Assembly: GCA_024233495.1 (NCBI GenBank)
Contig: JACKPM010000002.1
Coordinates: 124,001 to 188,000 of the forward strand
Source of the DNA: Chlamydiales bacterium
GTDB taxonomy: Bacteria > Chlamydiota > Chlamydiia > Chlamydiales > JAAKFR01
DNA length: 64,000 nucleotides
Reading direction: 5' to 3'
The notes below the pieces were generated by a model. That model did not search any database and was not told where the DNA came from. It was given only the letters and a program-made list of their open reading frames with translations. Shown one piece after another: positions 1-8,808 of this stretch; position 1 is the stretch's first letter; each line of letters begins with the position of its first letter. A program made the position numbers and the translations under genes.

Positions 1-2
1 AG

Positions 3-1034
3 ATCAATGAGGAGCTAGCTTTGCGCCGCCCGGGACGTAATGCCTACACCTCACCAAGACAAGAAGAGGATCGCGCAGAAATTTTGAGCGGCGTTTTTGA
101 AGGGAAGACAACAGGCGCTCCCATCTCTCTGATTATCCCCAACAATGATGCTGACTCGAGCAAGTACGACGCACTTGAGCACCTCTACCGCCCCGGACAC
201 GCCAACTTCACCTACTTGAAGAAATATGGCATCTTCGACCACCGCGGCGGCGGACGCGCCTCTGCAAGAGAAACTGTGTGCCGCGTGGCAGCCGGAGCAA
301 TCGCAAAAAAACTGCTGAAGCTGTGGGGCATTGACGTGCTTGCCTATGTGAAAGCGGTGGGGAAAATCACTGCGCATATTGAAAATCCAACGCGCGATGC
401 TGTGCAAAAGAGCGCTGTTTTTTGCCCCGATCCTATCGCGGAAAAAAAAATCTGCAACCTCATTGCATCCTTAGAAGACGATTCAGTTGGAGGGGTTATA
501 GAAATGGTGGCGCATGTGCCCGCAGGTTTGGGAGACCCCGTTTATGAGAAATTGGAAGCGAACTTGGCGAAAGCAATGCTCTGCCTTCCGGCGAGCAAAG
601 GAATCGAGTTTGGCGATGGCTTCGAAGCAGCGCGCATGCGCGGCTCCGAACACAACGATCTTTTTTGTTTACAAAATGGAGAAGTGACACTCAGTTCAAA
701 CCATGCAGGAGGAACGCTGGGCGGCATTTCGACAGGACAGCCTCTTGTGCTACGCGTCGCTTTCAAACCCACTTCGAGCATAAAAAAGCCCCAACAAACG
801 GTGAGCATGGAGGGGGAAGAGGCTCTTTTAAAACTCCCTCCTGGCTCACGGCACGACCCTTGCGTCGCGCTGCGCGCTGCACCAATTGTTGAGGCGATGG
901 GCGCTCTCGTCCTTGTAGACTCTATCCTTGCGCCAAACGCGCATCTGCCGAAACAATCTGCTTTGCTCCCACAATCAAGAATGAAGCCAAACCAAAAGCC
1001 AGAAGTGCATACTGACCCATTGGAGGCACATTAA
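3..1034 (+). CDS. aroC: Chorismate synthase, 5' end outside window
   Basis: Last enzyme of the shikimate pathway: converts 5-enolpyruvylshikimate-3-phosphate to chorismate using reduced FMN. The reading frame is open from base 3 (INEELALRRPG...), so the true start lies upstream of the window; the TTG at 21 is not a start. Seen: the conserved RRPGRNAYTSPRQEED segment, RPGHANFTYLKKYG, the Arg-rich HRGGGRASARET block, GSEHND, the SNHAGGTLGGISTGQP block, and SRHDPCVALRAAPIVEAM near the end. The family normally stops shortly after the VEAM...LVDSIL helix; here about 30 further residues follow, and these are read across the 3' end of a convergent gene on the other strand. Confident identification. 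Confidence 0.95.
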   Translation: MNEELALRRPGRNAYTSPRQEEDRAEILSGVFEGKTTGAPISLIIPNNDADSSKYDALEHLYRPGHANFTYLKKYGIFDHRGGGRASARETVCRVAAGAIAKKLLKLWGIDVLAYVKAVGKITAHIENPTRDAVQKSAVFCPDPIAEKKICNLIASLEDDSVGGVIEMVAHVPAGLGDPVYEKLEANLAKAMLCLPASKGIEFGDGFEAARMRGSEHNDLFCLQNGEVTLSSNHAGGTLGGISTGQPLVLRVAFKPTSSIKKPQQTVSMEGEEALLKLPPGSRHDPCVALRAAPIVEAMGALVLVDSILAPNAHLPKQSALLPQSRMKPNQKPEVHTDPLEAH

Positions 1035-1206
1035 CTCCAAGTTTGGGCAAAAGGAAAATCAACCCAATTGCAAGTGCTGAAATCACAACATCCAAAGCCG
1101 CTGCTATTTTTGAACCGCTCAAATCACGTGGAAAGTGAGCTCCCCGTGTTACTGGAGCTGCTTCACAACATCCCTTTAGACACCCATAAGCAATACTACA
1201 AAGCAT
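922..1206 (-). CDS. Small two-helix membrane protein
   Basis: A 94-residue protein with no recognised family. Two hydrophobic helices are visible (about residues 34-54 and 64-82), with a Cys-rich N-terminus (three Cys in the first 14 residues). It has a good ribosome-binding site (GGGAGG about 8 bases before the ATG), which is the main reason to accept it. It is convergent with aroC and the last 113 bases of the two frames overlap. Similar small two-helix proteins of unknown role occur twice more in this window (24085-24429 and 44659-44919), though I see no sequence match among them. Possibly a chlamydia-specific membrane protein; function unknown. Confidence 0.6.
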   Translation of the reverse strand: MLCSIAYGCLKGCCEAAPVTRGAHFPRDLSGSKIAAALDVVISALAIGLIFLLPKLGVNVPPMGQYALLAFGLASFLIVGAKQIVSADARLAQG

Positions 1207-1330
1207 CTTTTCCTCCCTTTTTTCATAAAAATTTCATAAAGAATTGCCAGTATGTCTAACAAGAACATTTTTAGTAAATTGCAAAAAAAATTTCTTGATT
1301 CTAGATGCGCTTTCAGGTAGATGATAAGCT

Positions 1331-2542
1331 ATGCTCTTTTCACATTTTGCACGCCTGAACTACGTGCAGTTTTTAGCAGCGATCAATGAGAATTTATTTA
1401 AGTTGCTTGCCGCCTATTTTCTTATTGAAGAACTTGGGGAAGAGCACACCAACACCATTATGGCGATTGTGGGCGCCCTTTTCATTCTTCCCTTCCTTCT
1501 TTTCTCAAGCGTGGGAGGGGTCTTTGCAGATAGGTGGCAGAAAAACCGCATTATTTGGATTACCCGCATCTTTGAAGCGTGCTTCTTGTTTATTGCTCTT
1601 TTTATCTTTGGTTTCCACCTCTCATATGGTGCCTACATCATTCTTTTCTTGATGTCGACATCGGGAGCTATTTTTGGCCCCTCAAAGTATGGAATCATCC
1701 CTGAAATCCTCCCGATGGAGCGCATTCTTTTTGGCAATAGCGTCATTGCCTCATTTACCTATCTCGGCATCATCTTTGGCACAGCGCTCTCTTCTTTTGC
1801 AGTGTGGTACACAACCAAAGACTTTTTTCTTTGCCTTATTTTGACAGTTCTCTTTGCTCTTATAGGGCTTATTATCAGTCTTTTTCTCCCTAAAACACCT
1901 GTTGAAAACAAGACAAAGCACTTCCCTATTTTTGTCTATTCAGAGATTTGGGATGCCCTCAAACAGATGTGGCACATTCCCTCTCTCTCCATGGCCACTT
2001 TCGCCTTTGCCTATCTCCTTTTCCTCGGCGGTTTTTTGCAGCTAAACTTAATTCCCTACGCAATTCAACACCTTGGTCTTTCAGATATTTATGGCGGATA
2101 TTTCTTTCTATCCGTCGCACTAGGCCTTGGGTGCGGCTCCTATCTTACTGACCGCATTTCGCGGGGAAAAATTCGTCTGGGCATGGTGCCCATCTCAGGA
2201 CTTGGCATCTCTGCTATTTTGATTCTCATGTGGTTTATCTCTGAGCCTTGGTGGCTCACTTTTGTCTGGATGATCATTCTCGGCTTTTTCGGCGGCATCT
2301 TTCTCGTTCCCCCTCAAGCCTTTATTTTGGCTGCAAGTCCAGAAAAGGATCGAGGACGCAACTTTGCCACTGCTAACTTTTTTAGCTTTTTTTGTGCTCT
2401 TCTCGCCTCTGGCGCTCTTTATCTTTTAAATGTCCTTCTCGCCCTTTCTCCTGCTAACAGCTTTTTCGTGATCGCAATCTTCAACATTGGCATCATGCTC
2501 TTCATGATGTGGCGCACAGATTGGTTGAAAACGCATGCATGA
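1331..2542 (+). CDS. MFS transporter, LplT-like
   Basis: A 403-residue integral membrane protein with about 12 hydrophobic segments. The N-terminal stretch (LNYVQFLAAINENLFKLLAAYF) and the first cytoplasmic loop (GGVFADRWQKNR, the MFS motif A region) resemble the LplT lysophospholipid transporters and the membrane part of acyl-ACP synthetase/acyltransferase fusions. By family this suggests flipping of lysophospholipids or a related lipid, but general MFS efflux cannot be excluded. No acyltransferase domain is attached. Its 3' end overlaps the next transporter gene by 8 bases, so the two are probably translated together. No clear Shine-Dalgarno is visible before the ATG. Confidence 0.75.
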   Translation: MLFSHFARLNYVQFLAAINENLFKLLAAYFLIEELGEEHTNTIMAIVGALFILPFLLFSSVGGVFADRWQKNRIIWITRIFEACFLFIALFIFGFHLSYGAYIILFLMSTSGAIFGPSKYGIIPEILPMERILFGNSVIASFTYLGIIFGTALSSFAVWYTTKDFFLCLILTVLFALIGLIISLFLPKTPVENKTKHFPIFVYSEIWDALKQMWHIPSLSMATFAFAYLLFLGGFLQLNLIPYAIQHLGLSDIYGGYFFLSVALGLGCGSYLTDRISRGKIRLGMVPISGLGISAILILMWFISEPWWLTFVWMIILGFFGGIFLVPPQAFILAASPEKDRGRNFATANFFSFFCALLASGALYLLNVLLALSPANSFFVIAIFNIGIMLFMMWRTDWLKTHA

Positions 2543-3425
2543 GAAGTCGTTCATAAAAGGCATGCTCTGGATGCTCGGTTCGGCCAGCTTCCTCTCGCTC
2601 AGCTTTCTTGCTGTAAAGCTCTCTTCTGTTGAAGTCTCTTTCTTTTTGCTCGTCTTTGGCCGCTTTTTCATCTCATTTGTGCTCTACGCTCTCTACCTTG
2701 CATGCCGTTTGAAACTCCGCGCCACACTTCCTACCAGCAACCTCCGCTTCCATCTCGCGCGTGGCTTCACAGTCACAGCGGGGATGTACTGTCTCTACTA
2801 CTACATCACGATCAGCGATCTTTTGTATGCCACTCTTTTCCTCAATATTGCCCCTATGCTCATCCCGCTCATCGAGCGCATCTTTCTCAAATACCCTCTA
2901 GGAAAATCAACAGTGCTCGCGCTCCTTGTATCCTTTGCAGGTGTGCTGTTTATCATTCGTCCCACGGGTGAGATCTTCAATTGGGCTATTCTCATCGGCC
3001 TCTCTGCCGCTATTTTTTGGGCAACAGGCCAAACAATTTTTGGCCTTAATGTTCATCGTGAAGCGCTTGAAACTTCTGTCTTTTATTTCTTTTTGATGGG
3101 CAGTGCATTCAGCTTCCCTGCTCTCTTTTTTGTTCCTCTCCATCTTGAAAACTTTGGACCGACCATCGCCTTCCTTATTTTTGCAATGGGACTTTTTACT
3201 CTCTTCAACCAATACATGCGCGGACTTGCCTACACACATGGCAAACCCTCCACAATGGCAACTTTTATCTACTTTTCTATTCTCCTTTCCGCTCTTTTTG
3301 ACTGGCTCTTTTTCCATATCATACCCACAACGCTCACCCTAATCGGCGCTCTTCTCATCATTTTAGGAGGTGTGCTAAAAGTGGCACTAAGGCACTATAT
3401 TTTGAAAAGAAAGCATCAAAAGTGA
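2535..3425 (+). CDS. EamA/DMT-family transporter
   Basis: A 296-residue protein with about ten transmembrane helices in two repeated halves (residues about 5-135 and 145-290), the usual architecture and length of the EamA (RhaT/DUF6) branch of the drug/metabolite transporter superfamily. Such proteins export or import small metabolites such as amino acids or, in intracellular bacteria, nucleotide-related compounds and S-adenosylmethionine; the substrate cannot be read from the sequence. Overlaps the upstream MFS gene by 8 bases and is followed after 15 bases by a methyltransferase gene, consistent with one + strand operon covering about 1.3-5.4 kb. Confidence 0.85.
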   Translation: MHEKSFIKGMLWMLGSASFLSLSFLAVKLSSVEVSFFLLVFGRFFISFVLYALYLACRLKLRATLPTSNLRFHLARGFTVTAGMYCLYYYITISDLLYATLFLNIAPMLIPLIERIFLKYPLGKSTVLALLVSFAGVLFIIRPTGEIFNWAILIGLSAAIFWATGQTIFGLNVHREALETSVFYFFLMGSAFSFPALFFVPLHLENFGPTIAFLIFAMGLFTLFNQYMRGLAYTHGKPSTMATFIYFSILLSALFDWLFFHIIPTTLTLIGALLIILGGVLKVALRHYILKRKHQK

Positions 3426-3440
3426 TACGGCCTCGCCCCT

Positions 3441-4184
3441 ATGAGACTTTTCAAAAAATGCAAAACCATCGAGCCCTCACCTCTTCAGACTGTAGGAGCA
3501 TACGAACCTTACTACTCTCTTGCAGATCCTCTCTATCGCCCTTATTTGGAAGATGGCCCTCTTGCTGAAGATCTCACCCGCCTAAAAGAGGATCTTCCCC
3601 TCACCTATCCCATCGACGAATTTGCCCGTGCAGTGCAGTACACGTCTGCAAGGCAAGCTCTCTCAATTCCTGGAGATTTCATCGAATGCGGCGTCTACTT
3701 TGGAGCTTGCTCTCATTTGCTTGGCCTCTTGCTTGATCGGCACAAGAGCGATAAAACACTTTGGGGATTCGATAGCTTTGAAGGTTTGAGCAAACCAAAT
3801 GATAACGACCTCGACGTGCGTACAGGGAAACAATTCTTCCATCACCACGCGCTCAATGAGCCTACCTATGAAAGCGTAAAAGAGTTGCTTTCTGTGCATA
3901 CATGCCCAATTGAACTTGTGAAGGGATGGATTCCCCACACATTTGATATCATAAAAGATAAGACATTTAGTTTTGTCTACATTGATGTTGACCTTTATCA
4001 ACCGGTAAAAGATTGTCTCGAGTTCCTCTATCCCCGGTTAGAAAAGGGAGGCATCATGATCATTGATGACTACGGATTTCCTATGACGCCTGGAGCACGC
4101 AAAGCTGCGAATGAGTTTTTTGCTGATAAAAAGGAGAGCCTGATCCCTTTCCCCACTGGTCAGGCGATGATCATCAAACACTGA
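3441..4184 (+). CDS. TylF/MycF-type O-methyltransferase
   Basis: A 247-residue class I SAM-dependent methyltransferase of the TylF/MycF (macrocin O-methyltransferase) type. Seen: the N-terminal region IPGDFIECGVYFGACSH (SAM-binding loop region), WGFDSFEGL with the acidic residue expected to hold the ribose of SAM, and the C-terminal acidic metal site YIDVDLYQPVKDCLEF followed by MIIDDYGF. In this family a Mg2+ ion bound by these Asp residues positions a sugar diol. In an LPS-bearing intracellular bacterium the likely substrate is a surface or secreted sugar, but this is inference. Embedded between two transporters, 7 bases upstream of the next start. Confidence 0.82.
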   Translation: MRLFKKCKTIEPSPLQTVGAYEPYYSLADPLYRPYLEDGPLAEDLTRLKEDLPLTYPIDEFARAVQYTSARQALSIPGDFIECGVYFGACSHLLGLLLDRHKSDKTLWGFDSFEGLSKPNDNDLDVRTGKQFFHHHALNEPTYESVKELLSVHTCPIELVKGWIPHTFDIIKDKTFSFVYIDVDLYQPVKDCLEFLYPRLEKGGIMIIDDYGFPMTPGARKAANEFFADKKESLIPFPTGQAMIIKH

Positions 4185-4191
4185 TAGGTTC

Positions 4192-5370
4192 ATGACCAAG
4201 TTTGTCATCTCAGTCATACTTTTACTTTGCGTTGGCTATGTCGCAACAGACCTCTACCTTCCCTCTCTGCCCGCTATTGTGCAGCAGCTCCAGACAACTA
4301 TTTCCAAGGGGCAGCTCACTGTCTCGCTTTACATGGTAACCTTTAGTCTCTCTCAACTCCTCTACGGCCCTTTTTCTGAGCGCTTTGGGAGGCGCAAAAT
4401 CTTTTTCTTCGGCCTCTTTTTCAGTTTAATTGGCACCTTTTTCTGCCTCTTCTCTTTCAATATCACGCAGCTCATTATTGGACGCCTTCTTCAAGGAGCC
4501 GGACTCGGAGCGGGTGCTGCCCTTTGCCGCCCCATTATACGCGATGTTGCGTCAGGTGACCAATACGCACACATCGCCTCCTTTCTTGCGATGAGCGCCG
4601 CATTTTTTATGGCAGCAGGCCCAGCGATAGGGGGGTATCTCCAAGTGACATGGGGGTGGAGAAGTCCTTTTCTTGTGCTTGCGCTTTTCACCCTTCTTGT
4701 GATTATTGCTCTCTACTTCTGGCTTCCAGAAACAAAAAAAGAACTCAATAGGGAAGCGCTCCATACGCGTTTTTTCTTCAAAAGCTATTGGCAGCTCTTG
4801 AGCAATCCCATTTTTATGGGATATGCGCTTTGTGCTGCCGCTACAATTGGCGGACTTTTCGCCTACTTCACCACCTCCCCCTTTCTCCTCCAAAACATGA
4901 TCGGACTCACCCCGATCCAATACGGGTGGTCTGTTGTGATTTTGGGTGCCGGTCTCTCTTTTGGCGGCTTTCTCAATACCCACCTGCTCAAAGTTAAAGG
5001 AAGGCACTTCTCTCTTCTTTGCGCGGTTGCTCTTTTGATTCTTACAACAGTTGCCATGCTTACCCTAGCGCTTTTTGACTATGAAAATCCTTACGTCATT
5101 GTGGGGCCAATGTTTTTCTATACCCTCTGCGTCGCGATCATCATGGCAAGCGCTACTGCAGGCGCTTTTACCCCCTTCCCGCACATTGCAGGCTTTGCGG
5201 GTGCGCTCTTTGGCACACTTATCATTTTGGGAGCTGCCGTCTCCAGTTACATCATGTCAATCTTTGAAAACCAAGACCAACTGCTGCTTGCTCTCTTCTT
5301 GGTTGCTGCAGCGATTGCTGCCACTCTCCTGCAATGGGTTGCTTTTTGTTTTGTGGACAAAAAAGAATAG
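4192..5370 (+). CDS. Bcr/CflA-family drug efflux MFS transporter
   Basis: A 392-residue, 12-helix MFS protein. The start TDLYLPSLPAI in helix 1, the loop GPFSERFGRRK (motif A) after helix 2, and GRLLQGAGLGAGAALCRPIIRD in helix 4 to loop are characteristic of the Bcr/CflA subfamily of proton-coupled drug:H+ antiporters (bicyclomycin, chloramphenicol). Length is normal for the subfamily. It starts 7 bases after the TylF-type methyltransferase and continues the + strand run. In an obligate intracellular organism its natural cargo may be a metabolite rather than an antibiotic. Confidence 0.88.
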   Translation: MTKFVISVILLLCVGYVATDLYLPSLPAIVQQLQTTISKGQLTVSLYMVTFSLSQLLYGPFSERFGRRKIFFFGLFFSLIGTFFCLFSFNITQLIIGRLLQGAGLGAGAALCRPIIRDVASGDQYAHIASFLAMSAAFFMAAGPAIGGYLQVTWGWRSPFLVLALFTLLVIIALYFWLPETKKELNREALHTRFFFKSYWQLLSNPIFMGYALCAAATIGGLFAYFTTSPFLLQNMIGLTPIQYGWSVVILGAGLSFGGFLNTHLLKVKGRHFSLLCAVALLILTTVAMLTLALFDYENPYVIVGPMFFYTLCVAIIMASATAGAFTPFPHIAGFAGALFGTLIILGAAVSSYIMSIFENQDQLLLALFLVAAAIAATLLQWVAFCFVDKKE

Positions 5371-5389
5371 CTTAATCTAGCCTTAACCC

Positions 5390-6244
5390 ATGAAAAAATT
5401 TCTAACTTTCTTTTTAGCTACTTTTCCCCTTTTTGCTGTCGACTTTGCAACTGTTCAGGAACATTTTTACGATAGCCGCTTAATTGAAGGTGATGGAGAT
5501 CAAGACATCATGCTCTGCTTGCACGGCTATGGGATGGATGACTCGATCAGCATGTTTGTGGAAGACACAGGGATGACGCCATGTCACCTTGTCAGTTTTA
5601 ACTTCCCTGACTTTGGCGAGAATATCAATGAGCTCGACCCCCACTCTATGTCTTTTGGCACAATTTGGGAGCTTAAGCCAGCAATCGACCGCCTCCACCG
5701 AGCAGTCTTCCAAATGGGAGCCACAAGCGTGCATCTCTATGGCTTTAGTGCAGGAGGAGGAGCTGCGGCTAACATACTCGGGGTACTTAAGACGCATCGA
5801 TTTCAAGAAGAGCTTAATATGAGTGCTGAAGAAATGGATGCTATTTATGCCGCACTTGAAAAGGGAAGCGTGGTACTCGACTGCCCCCTTAAATCAGTCG
5901 ATGAGATTTGCGAAGCGACGGGGCACAACACACCCTGCCTTGAAGTAATCGCTGAACGATATAAAGAAAACAACCTCCGCCCCATCGATTCTCTTGTTAA
6001 GATGGAAGGATCAAAGTTGCGCATTGTACTCGGCCTTCAAGAGCCAGACGCGATCCTTTCTAACCGCGATGATGCACTCTACTGTGAGCGGCTATCAACT
6101 TCAAACAAAGGCGGCACAACTGTAATTGTGATCGGAGATGAAGGCGCACACATGCCTACCATGCCCTCTCTTACCACCGCCTACCGCAACATGATGGAGC
6201 TTGATGAGAAGTTCTACACAATGCGGATGTTGTTGCCCAACTAA
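5390..6244 (+). CDS. Exported alpha/beta-hydrolase-like protein
   Basis: A 284-residue protein with a cleavable-looking signal peptide (MKKFLTFFLATFPLFA, about residues 1-16) and an alpha/beta-hydrolase core. Seen: CLHGYG at about residues 43-48 (oxyanion-hole motif HG), the nucleophile elbow GFSAGGG with Ser120, and a late His in GDEGAHMP as the likely catalytic base. Substrate unknown: esterase, lipase-like or peptidase activities are all possible. It is predicted to act in the periplasm or outside the cell. It begins 19 bases after the Bcr/CflA gene and may close that operon. Confidence 0.7.
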   Translation: MKKFLTFFLATFPLFAVDFATVQEHFYDSRLIEGDGDQDIMLCLHGYGMDDSISMFVEDTGMTPCHLVSFNFPDFGENINELDPHSMSFGTIWELKPAIDRLHRAVFQMGATSVHLYGFSAGGGAAANILGVLKTHRFQEELNMSAEEMDAIYAALEKGSVVLDCPLKSVDEICEATGHNTPCLEVIAERYKENNLRPIDSLVKMEGSKLRIVLGLQEPDAILSNRDDALYCERLSTSNKGGTTVIVIGDEGAHMPTMPSLTTAYRNMMELDEKFYTMRMLLPN

Positions 6245-6311
6245 TTTCTTGCATTGATTTCACAACACATCTATATTCGGGAGTCCAAAAAGATCCATTT
6301 GGAGGAATCTA

Positions 6312-6818
6312 ATGAAGAAGTTTTGTTTAGCTGTAGCAGCGATCTTTGCTTTGGCACCCCTTGCTGCCGAAATGTTACCCCAACACTTTCACGTCGATAT
6401 GGAGAAGCAAGAGGGTAAGTGGGTCTGCACAAGGAGCGAAGTGCGTGACAACGGCCGATACTACGAAGTTTGGAATCGCGCGGATCTTCCAGAAGGATCT
6501 GAACTTGAACAAGTTTTCATCGTCTCATCTCCCACTTCTAAGGGGCATAAGGTGAGCATGAATAAACTCATGCGCAAGTCGCTCTTTCCTGTTAAGTACA
6601 TGCCAGGTACGCGCACACAAGTGCATCGAGAAACTGCTAATGAGGCAGTCTTCGCATGGCATACGCCAAACGGCCACCAATCTATTGTGCGCCTTCTTGT
6701 GCACCCTGAAGTGTACCACAGCATCACTTACTTGCATAAAGGTGAAAAGCTTGCAGACGAAGAAACGCAACGCCGCGTTAACTTCCTTGACACTCTCAAG
6801 CTCACCTTCTCTCAGTAA
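6312..6818 (+). CDS. Exported protein of unknown function
   Basis: A 168-residue protein that I do not recognise. It has a short signal peptide (MKKFCLAVAAIFALAPLAAE, cleavage near residue 19) and a strong ribosome-binding site (GGAGGAATCTA before ATG). The mature part is hydrophilic, rich in beta-strand-like stretches (KWVCTRSEVRDNGRYYEVW, QSIVRLLVHPEVYHSITYL), with no further membrane segment, so it should be periplasmic or secreted. It stands between the hydrolase gene and azlCD and is followed by an 11-bp-stem hairpin, suggesting it ends a transcript. Confidence 0.7.
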   Translation: MKKFCLAVAAIFALAPLAAEMLPQHFHVDMEKQEGKWVCTRSEVRDNGRYYEVWNRADLPEGSELEQVFIVSSPTSKGHKVSMNKLMRKSLFPVKYMPGTRTQVHRETANEAVFAWHTPNGHQSIVRLLVHPEVYHSITYLHKGEKLADEETQRRVNFLDTLKLTFSQ

Positions 6819-6830
6819 AAATTTATTGAA

Positions 6831-6863
6831 ATAGAGGTAGGCTCGTCTAAGTCCTACCTCTAT
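6831..6863 (+). terminator. Hairpin after the exported-protein gene
   Basis: Inverted repeat ATAGAGGTAGG / CCTACCTCTAT separated by about 11 bases, starting 12 bases after the stop at 6818. There is no T run on the + side; on the - side the hairpin is followed by an AT-rich stretch. It could be a transcript-end stabilising hairpin or a weak terminator. Confidence 0.45.
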
Positions 6864-6929
6864 CACTCCCTGGGCGGTTTGAATACATAAGGCTAATAAA
6901 CCCATAAAGTGCTATGATGCAGTCAGATA

Positions 6930-7616
6930 ATGGGAAACTCAAACATCTTTAGATTAGCTTTTTGCCGTGTCTCTTCCATTATGGTGCTTCACATTCCTCT
7001 TGGGATCGTGTGTGGGATTCTTTTTAAAGAGGCAGGCTTTGCATGGTATGTGGCTCCCCTCTATAGTCTCTTTGTCTTTGCAGCAGCAATGCAGTTTGTG
7101 ACCCTCTCAATGCTGATGAGTGGGAGTTCTCTTCTCTTAATCGCTCTAACCTTGATTCCTATTGGGGTGCGCAACATCATTTACGGCTTAACGATGATTA
7201 AGCGCTTTGAAAAGGCTCCTCCCTTTTTGCGCGGTTACATGGCTTTTGGCCTCATCGATGGAATTTACTCCATACTACAGATTGGGGAGCAGCCTGAAGG
7301 AAAGGAAGATGTGCGCTTCATTACCTACCTCTGTTTGCTTGCGCATATTACATGGGTTTTGGGCACTCTTTTAGGAAGTTTTGTTGATCTTTTTCTTCCC
7401 ATACCGCCCAAGTTGGAGTTTTCGCTTACCGCCTTTTTTGCAGCAGCAGCCTTTGAAATGGTGCGAAAGCAGAAACAAAGGCGTACGCTACTCATCGCCT
7501 TTACTTCTTTGACCTTAGCTCTTTTGATTATTCCTAAATACTTTTTTTTGGGTGGCATTTTGCTTTCAGCTGCAGCAGCCCTTATCATTCCTCCTAAAAA
7601 GAAGGTTCTACAATGA
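6930..7616 (+). CDS. azlC: AzlC-family branched-chain amino acid exporter subunit
   Basis: A 228-residue membrane protein matching the AzlC (YgaZ) family: GIVCGILFKEAGFAWYVAPLYSLFVFAAAMQFVTLSMLMSG-type sequence near the N-terminus is typical, as is the length. With AzlD it forms an exporter of branched-chain amino acids or their analogues in the inner membrane. The downstream azlD start overlaps the azlC stop by 4 bases (ATGA), the usual arrangement for these obligate partners. The start codon has no obvious Shine-Dalgarno; the ATG is retained because the next in-frame Met would remove part of helix 1. Confidence 0.9.
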   Translation: MGNSNIFRLAFCRVSSIMVLHIPLGIVCGILFKEAGFAWYVAPLYSLFVFAAAMQFVTLSMLMSGSSLLLIALTLIPIGVRNIIYGLTMIKRFEKAPPFLRGYMAFGLIDGIYSILQIGEQPEGKEDVRFITYLCLLAHITWVLGTLLGSFVDLFLPIPPKLEFSLTAFFAAAAFEMVRKQKQRRTLLIAFTSLTLALLIIPKYFFLGGILLSAAAALIIPPKKKVLQ

Positions 7617-7906
7617 AGATGTGGTATTCAGTTCTTCCATTTGTTGCAGCAATCTCACTTAGTATTCGAATCTTGCCATTTATAGCTGGCCCATTTCTCA
7701 AACGCTTTGCTTTTTTAGAAAGGCTTGCTCTTGTGCTCCCCTCTTGCCTCTTGATTTTGATTACAGCGCATAGCTTGCCTGCACAAAGTGGCCTCCCAGA
7801 GGTAGCGGCACTTGGTATTGTCATCATTATGCAATACTTTTTCCGCAAATTGGTGCTCAGCATGCTTGTTGGCATGCTGACACACCAAATCTTAATGTTA
7901 TTATGA
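7613..7906 (+). CDS. azlD: AzlD-family partner of AzlC
   Basis: A 97-residue protein with three to four hydrophobic helices, the size and layout of AzlD (YgaH), the small subunit needed with AzlC for branched-chain amino acid export. Translationally coupled to azlC by a 4-base overlap. Its 3' end overlaps by 6 bases the 3' end of a convergent gene on the - strand. Confidence 0.85.
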   Translation: MKMWYSVLPFVAAISLSIRILPFIAGPFLKRFAFLERLALVLPSCLLILITAHSLPAQSGLPEVAALGIVIIMQYFFRKLVLSMLVGMLTHQILMLL

Positions 7907-8278
7907 ATACTTACGCGTGATCTTTTTTACTTCATGACGCGCTTCCAAAGGTGTGAGGCTTTTATCTTTCAAACCATGCTTCACATTCTCTAGCCCTTGG
8001 AAAGGAGCCTTCTCATGTTGCGTCTTTGAAATTTCATTTTCTGCTTGCAAAACGGCCGCATGCGCTAAATCAAAGTCTAGCTTTGCAAGCTTTTTCTCCA
8101 GCTTTGCAGCTGATCCCTTTCCTTGAAGGACAGCTTTGAACTCTCCTTCAACCTCTTGCATCTGCTTCTCCATCAAGATGCGCGTATTGTGCGGAATATT
8201 GACTGTATTCAACTCCCCCCACAAATTATTGATCTCCCCCTCAAGACGGGTAACTTGCTCCTGCTTAACCTTTGGCAT
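7901..8278 (-). CDS. Small coiled-coil protein of unknown function
   Basis: A 125-residue, soluble, highly charged protein that is predicted to be nearly all helix with heptad-like spacing (LEGEINNLWGEL..., KLEKKLAKLDFDL). No family recognised. A strong ribosome-binding site (GGAGGTGG, 5 bases before the ATG) supports translation from this start. No signal peptide or membrane segment. It resembles small type III chaperones or adaptor proteins only in size and helical character, so no function is assigned. Confidence 0.65.
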   Translation of the reverse strand: MPKVKQEQVTRLEGEINNLWGELNTVNIPHNTRILMEKQMQEVEGEFKAVLQGKGSAAKLEKKLAKLDFDLAHAAVLQAENEISKTQHEKAPFQGLENVKHGLKDKSLTPLEARHEVKKITRKYS

Positions 8279-8808
8279 ACAACCACCTCCGGTATTTATT
8301 CTATCCCAGAGGTGATTTATGCTGAAAGACTAACGTTAATTACATGATTGTAAGTGAGTTGCGTCAATAAGCCGCTAGCTCTTAACTCTGGAGCAAAGGG
8401 ATTCCAAGCCACACCGAAGAGATCAAGATCTGTCAGGGGGGTGTGCATAAAAACTCAGCTGCTATGGAGCTCACCCCACACTAATAAATCTTTTCATTCT
8501 TTGTATTAGCGACTTACAACCCTATCTGCTATGCAAAGCCCTCCCCATAGAGGTTCCCCTGCCTAGCTCCTGCCCTGATGAGCCAACCTTGCAAATCCTG
8601 GTGGCCCTCAACAGGTGGCGATTTTTAGATGCTTAAGTGCAAGTCCTCCGGAATTGATTCTGCCTTATGTTTGTAAACGTGAATTCGACGACGTAGCATA
8701 CGGCGTACACTCTTGACAGGAGCCCAAATCTGATTAATTAAAAAAGGAATATGGTTTACATCTATAACCAATATACATACAATTATAATCTCTTTACTAT
8801 TTTTACAA
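8279..8808. other. 530-bp intergenic stretch without a supported gene
   Basis: The half next to 8279 holds the leader of the - strand coiled-coil gene. The middle (about 8400-8640) is clearly less AT-rich than the flanks and contains several G/C runs (GGGGGG at 8438, CCCTCCCC near 8540) and interrupted complementary segments, as expected for a structured RNA. It lacks the marks I know for tmRNA, 4.5S/SRP RNA (no GGAA-loop S domain), 6S RNA or a tRNA. The last 100 bases before the symporter gene are AT-rich and may hold its promoter. Confidence 0.4.

Noticed and set aside
2907..3317. 136-codon - strand ORF within the EamA transporter gene
   Set aside because: Antisense of a hydrophobic coding sequence yields a Lys/Glu-rich shadow; no start signals.
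8400..8640. SRP RNA, tmRNA or 6S RNA in the intergenic region
   Set aside because: No SRP S-domain motif, no tmRNA tRNA-like ends or tag sequence, no 6S central bubble; left as unexplained.
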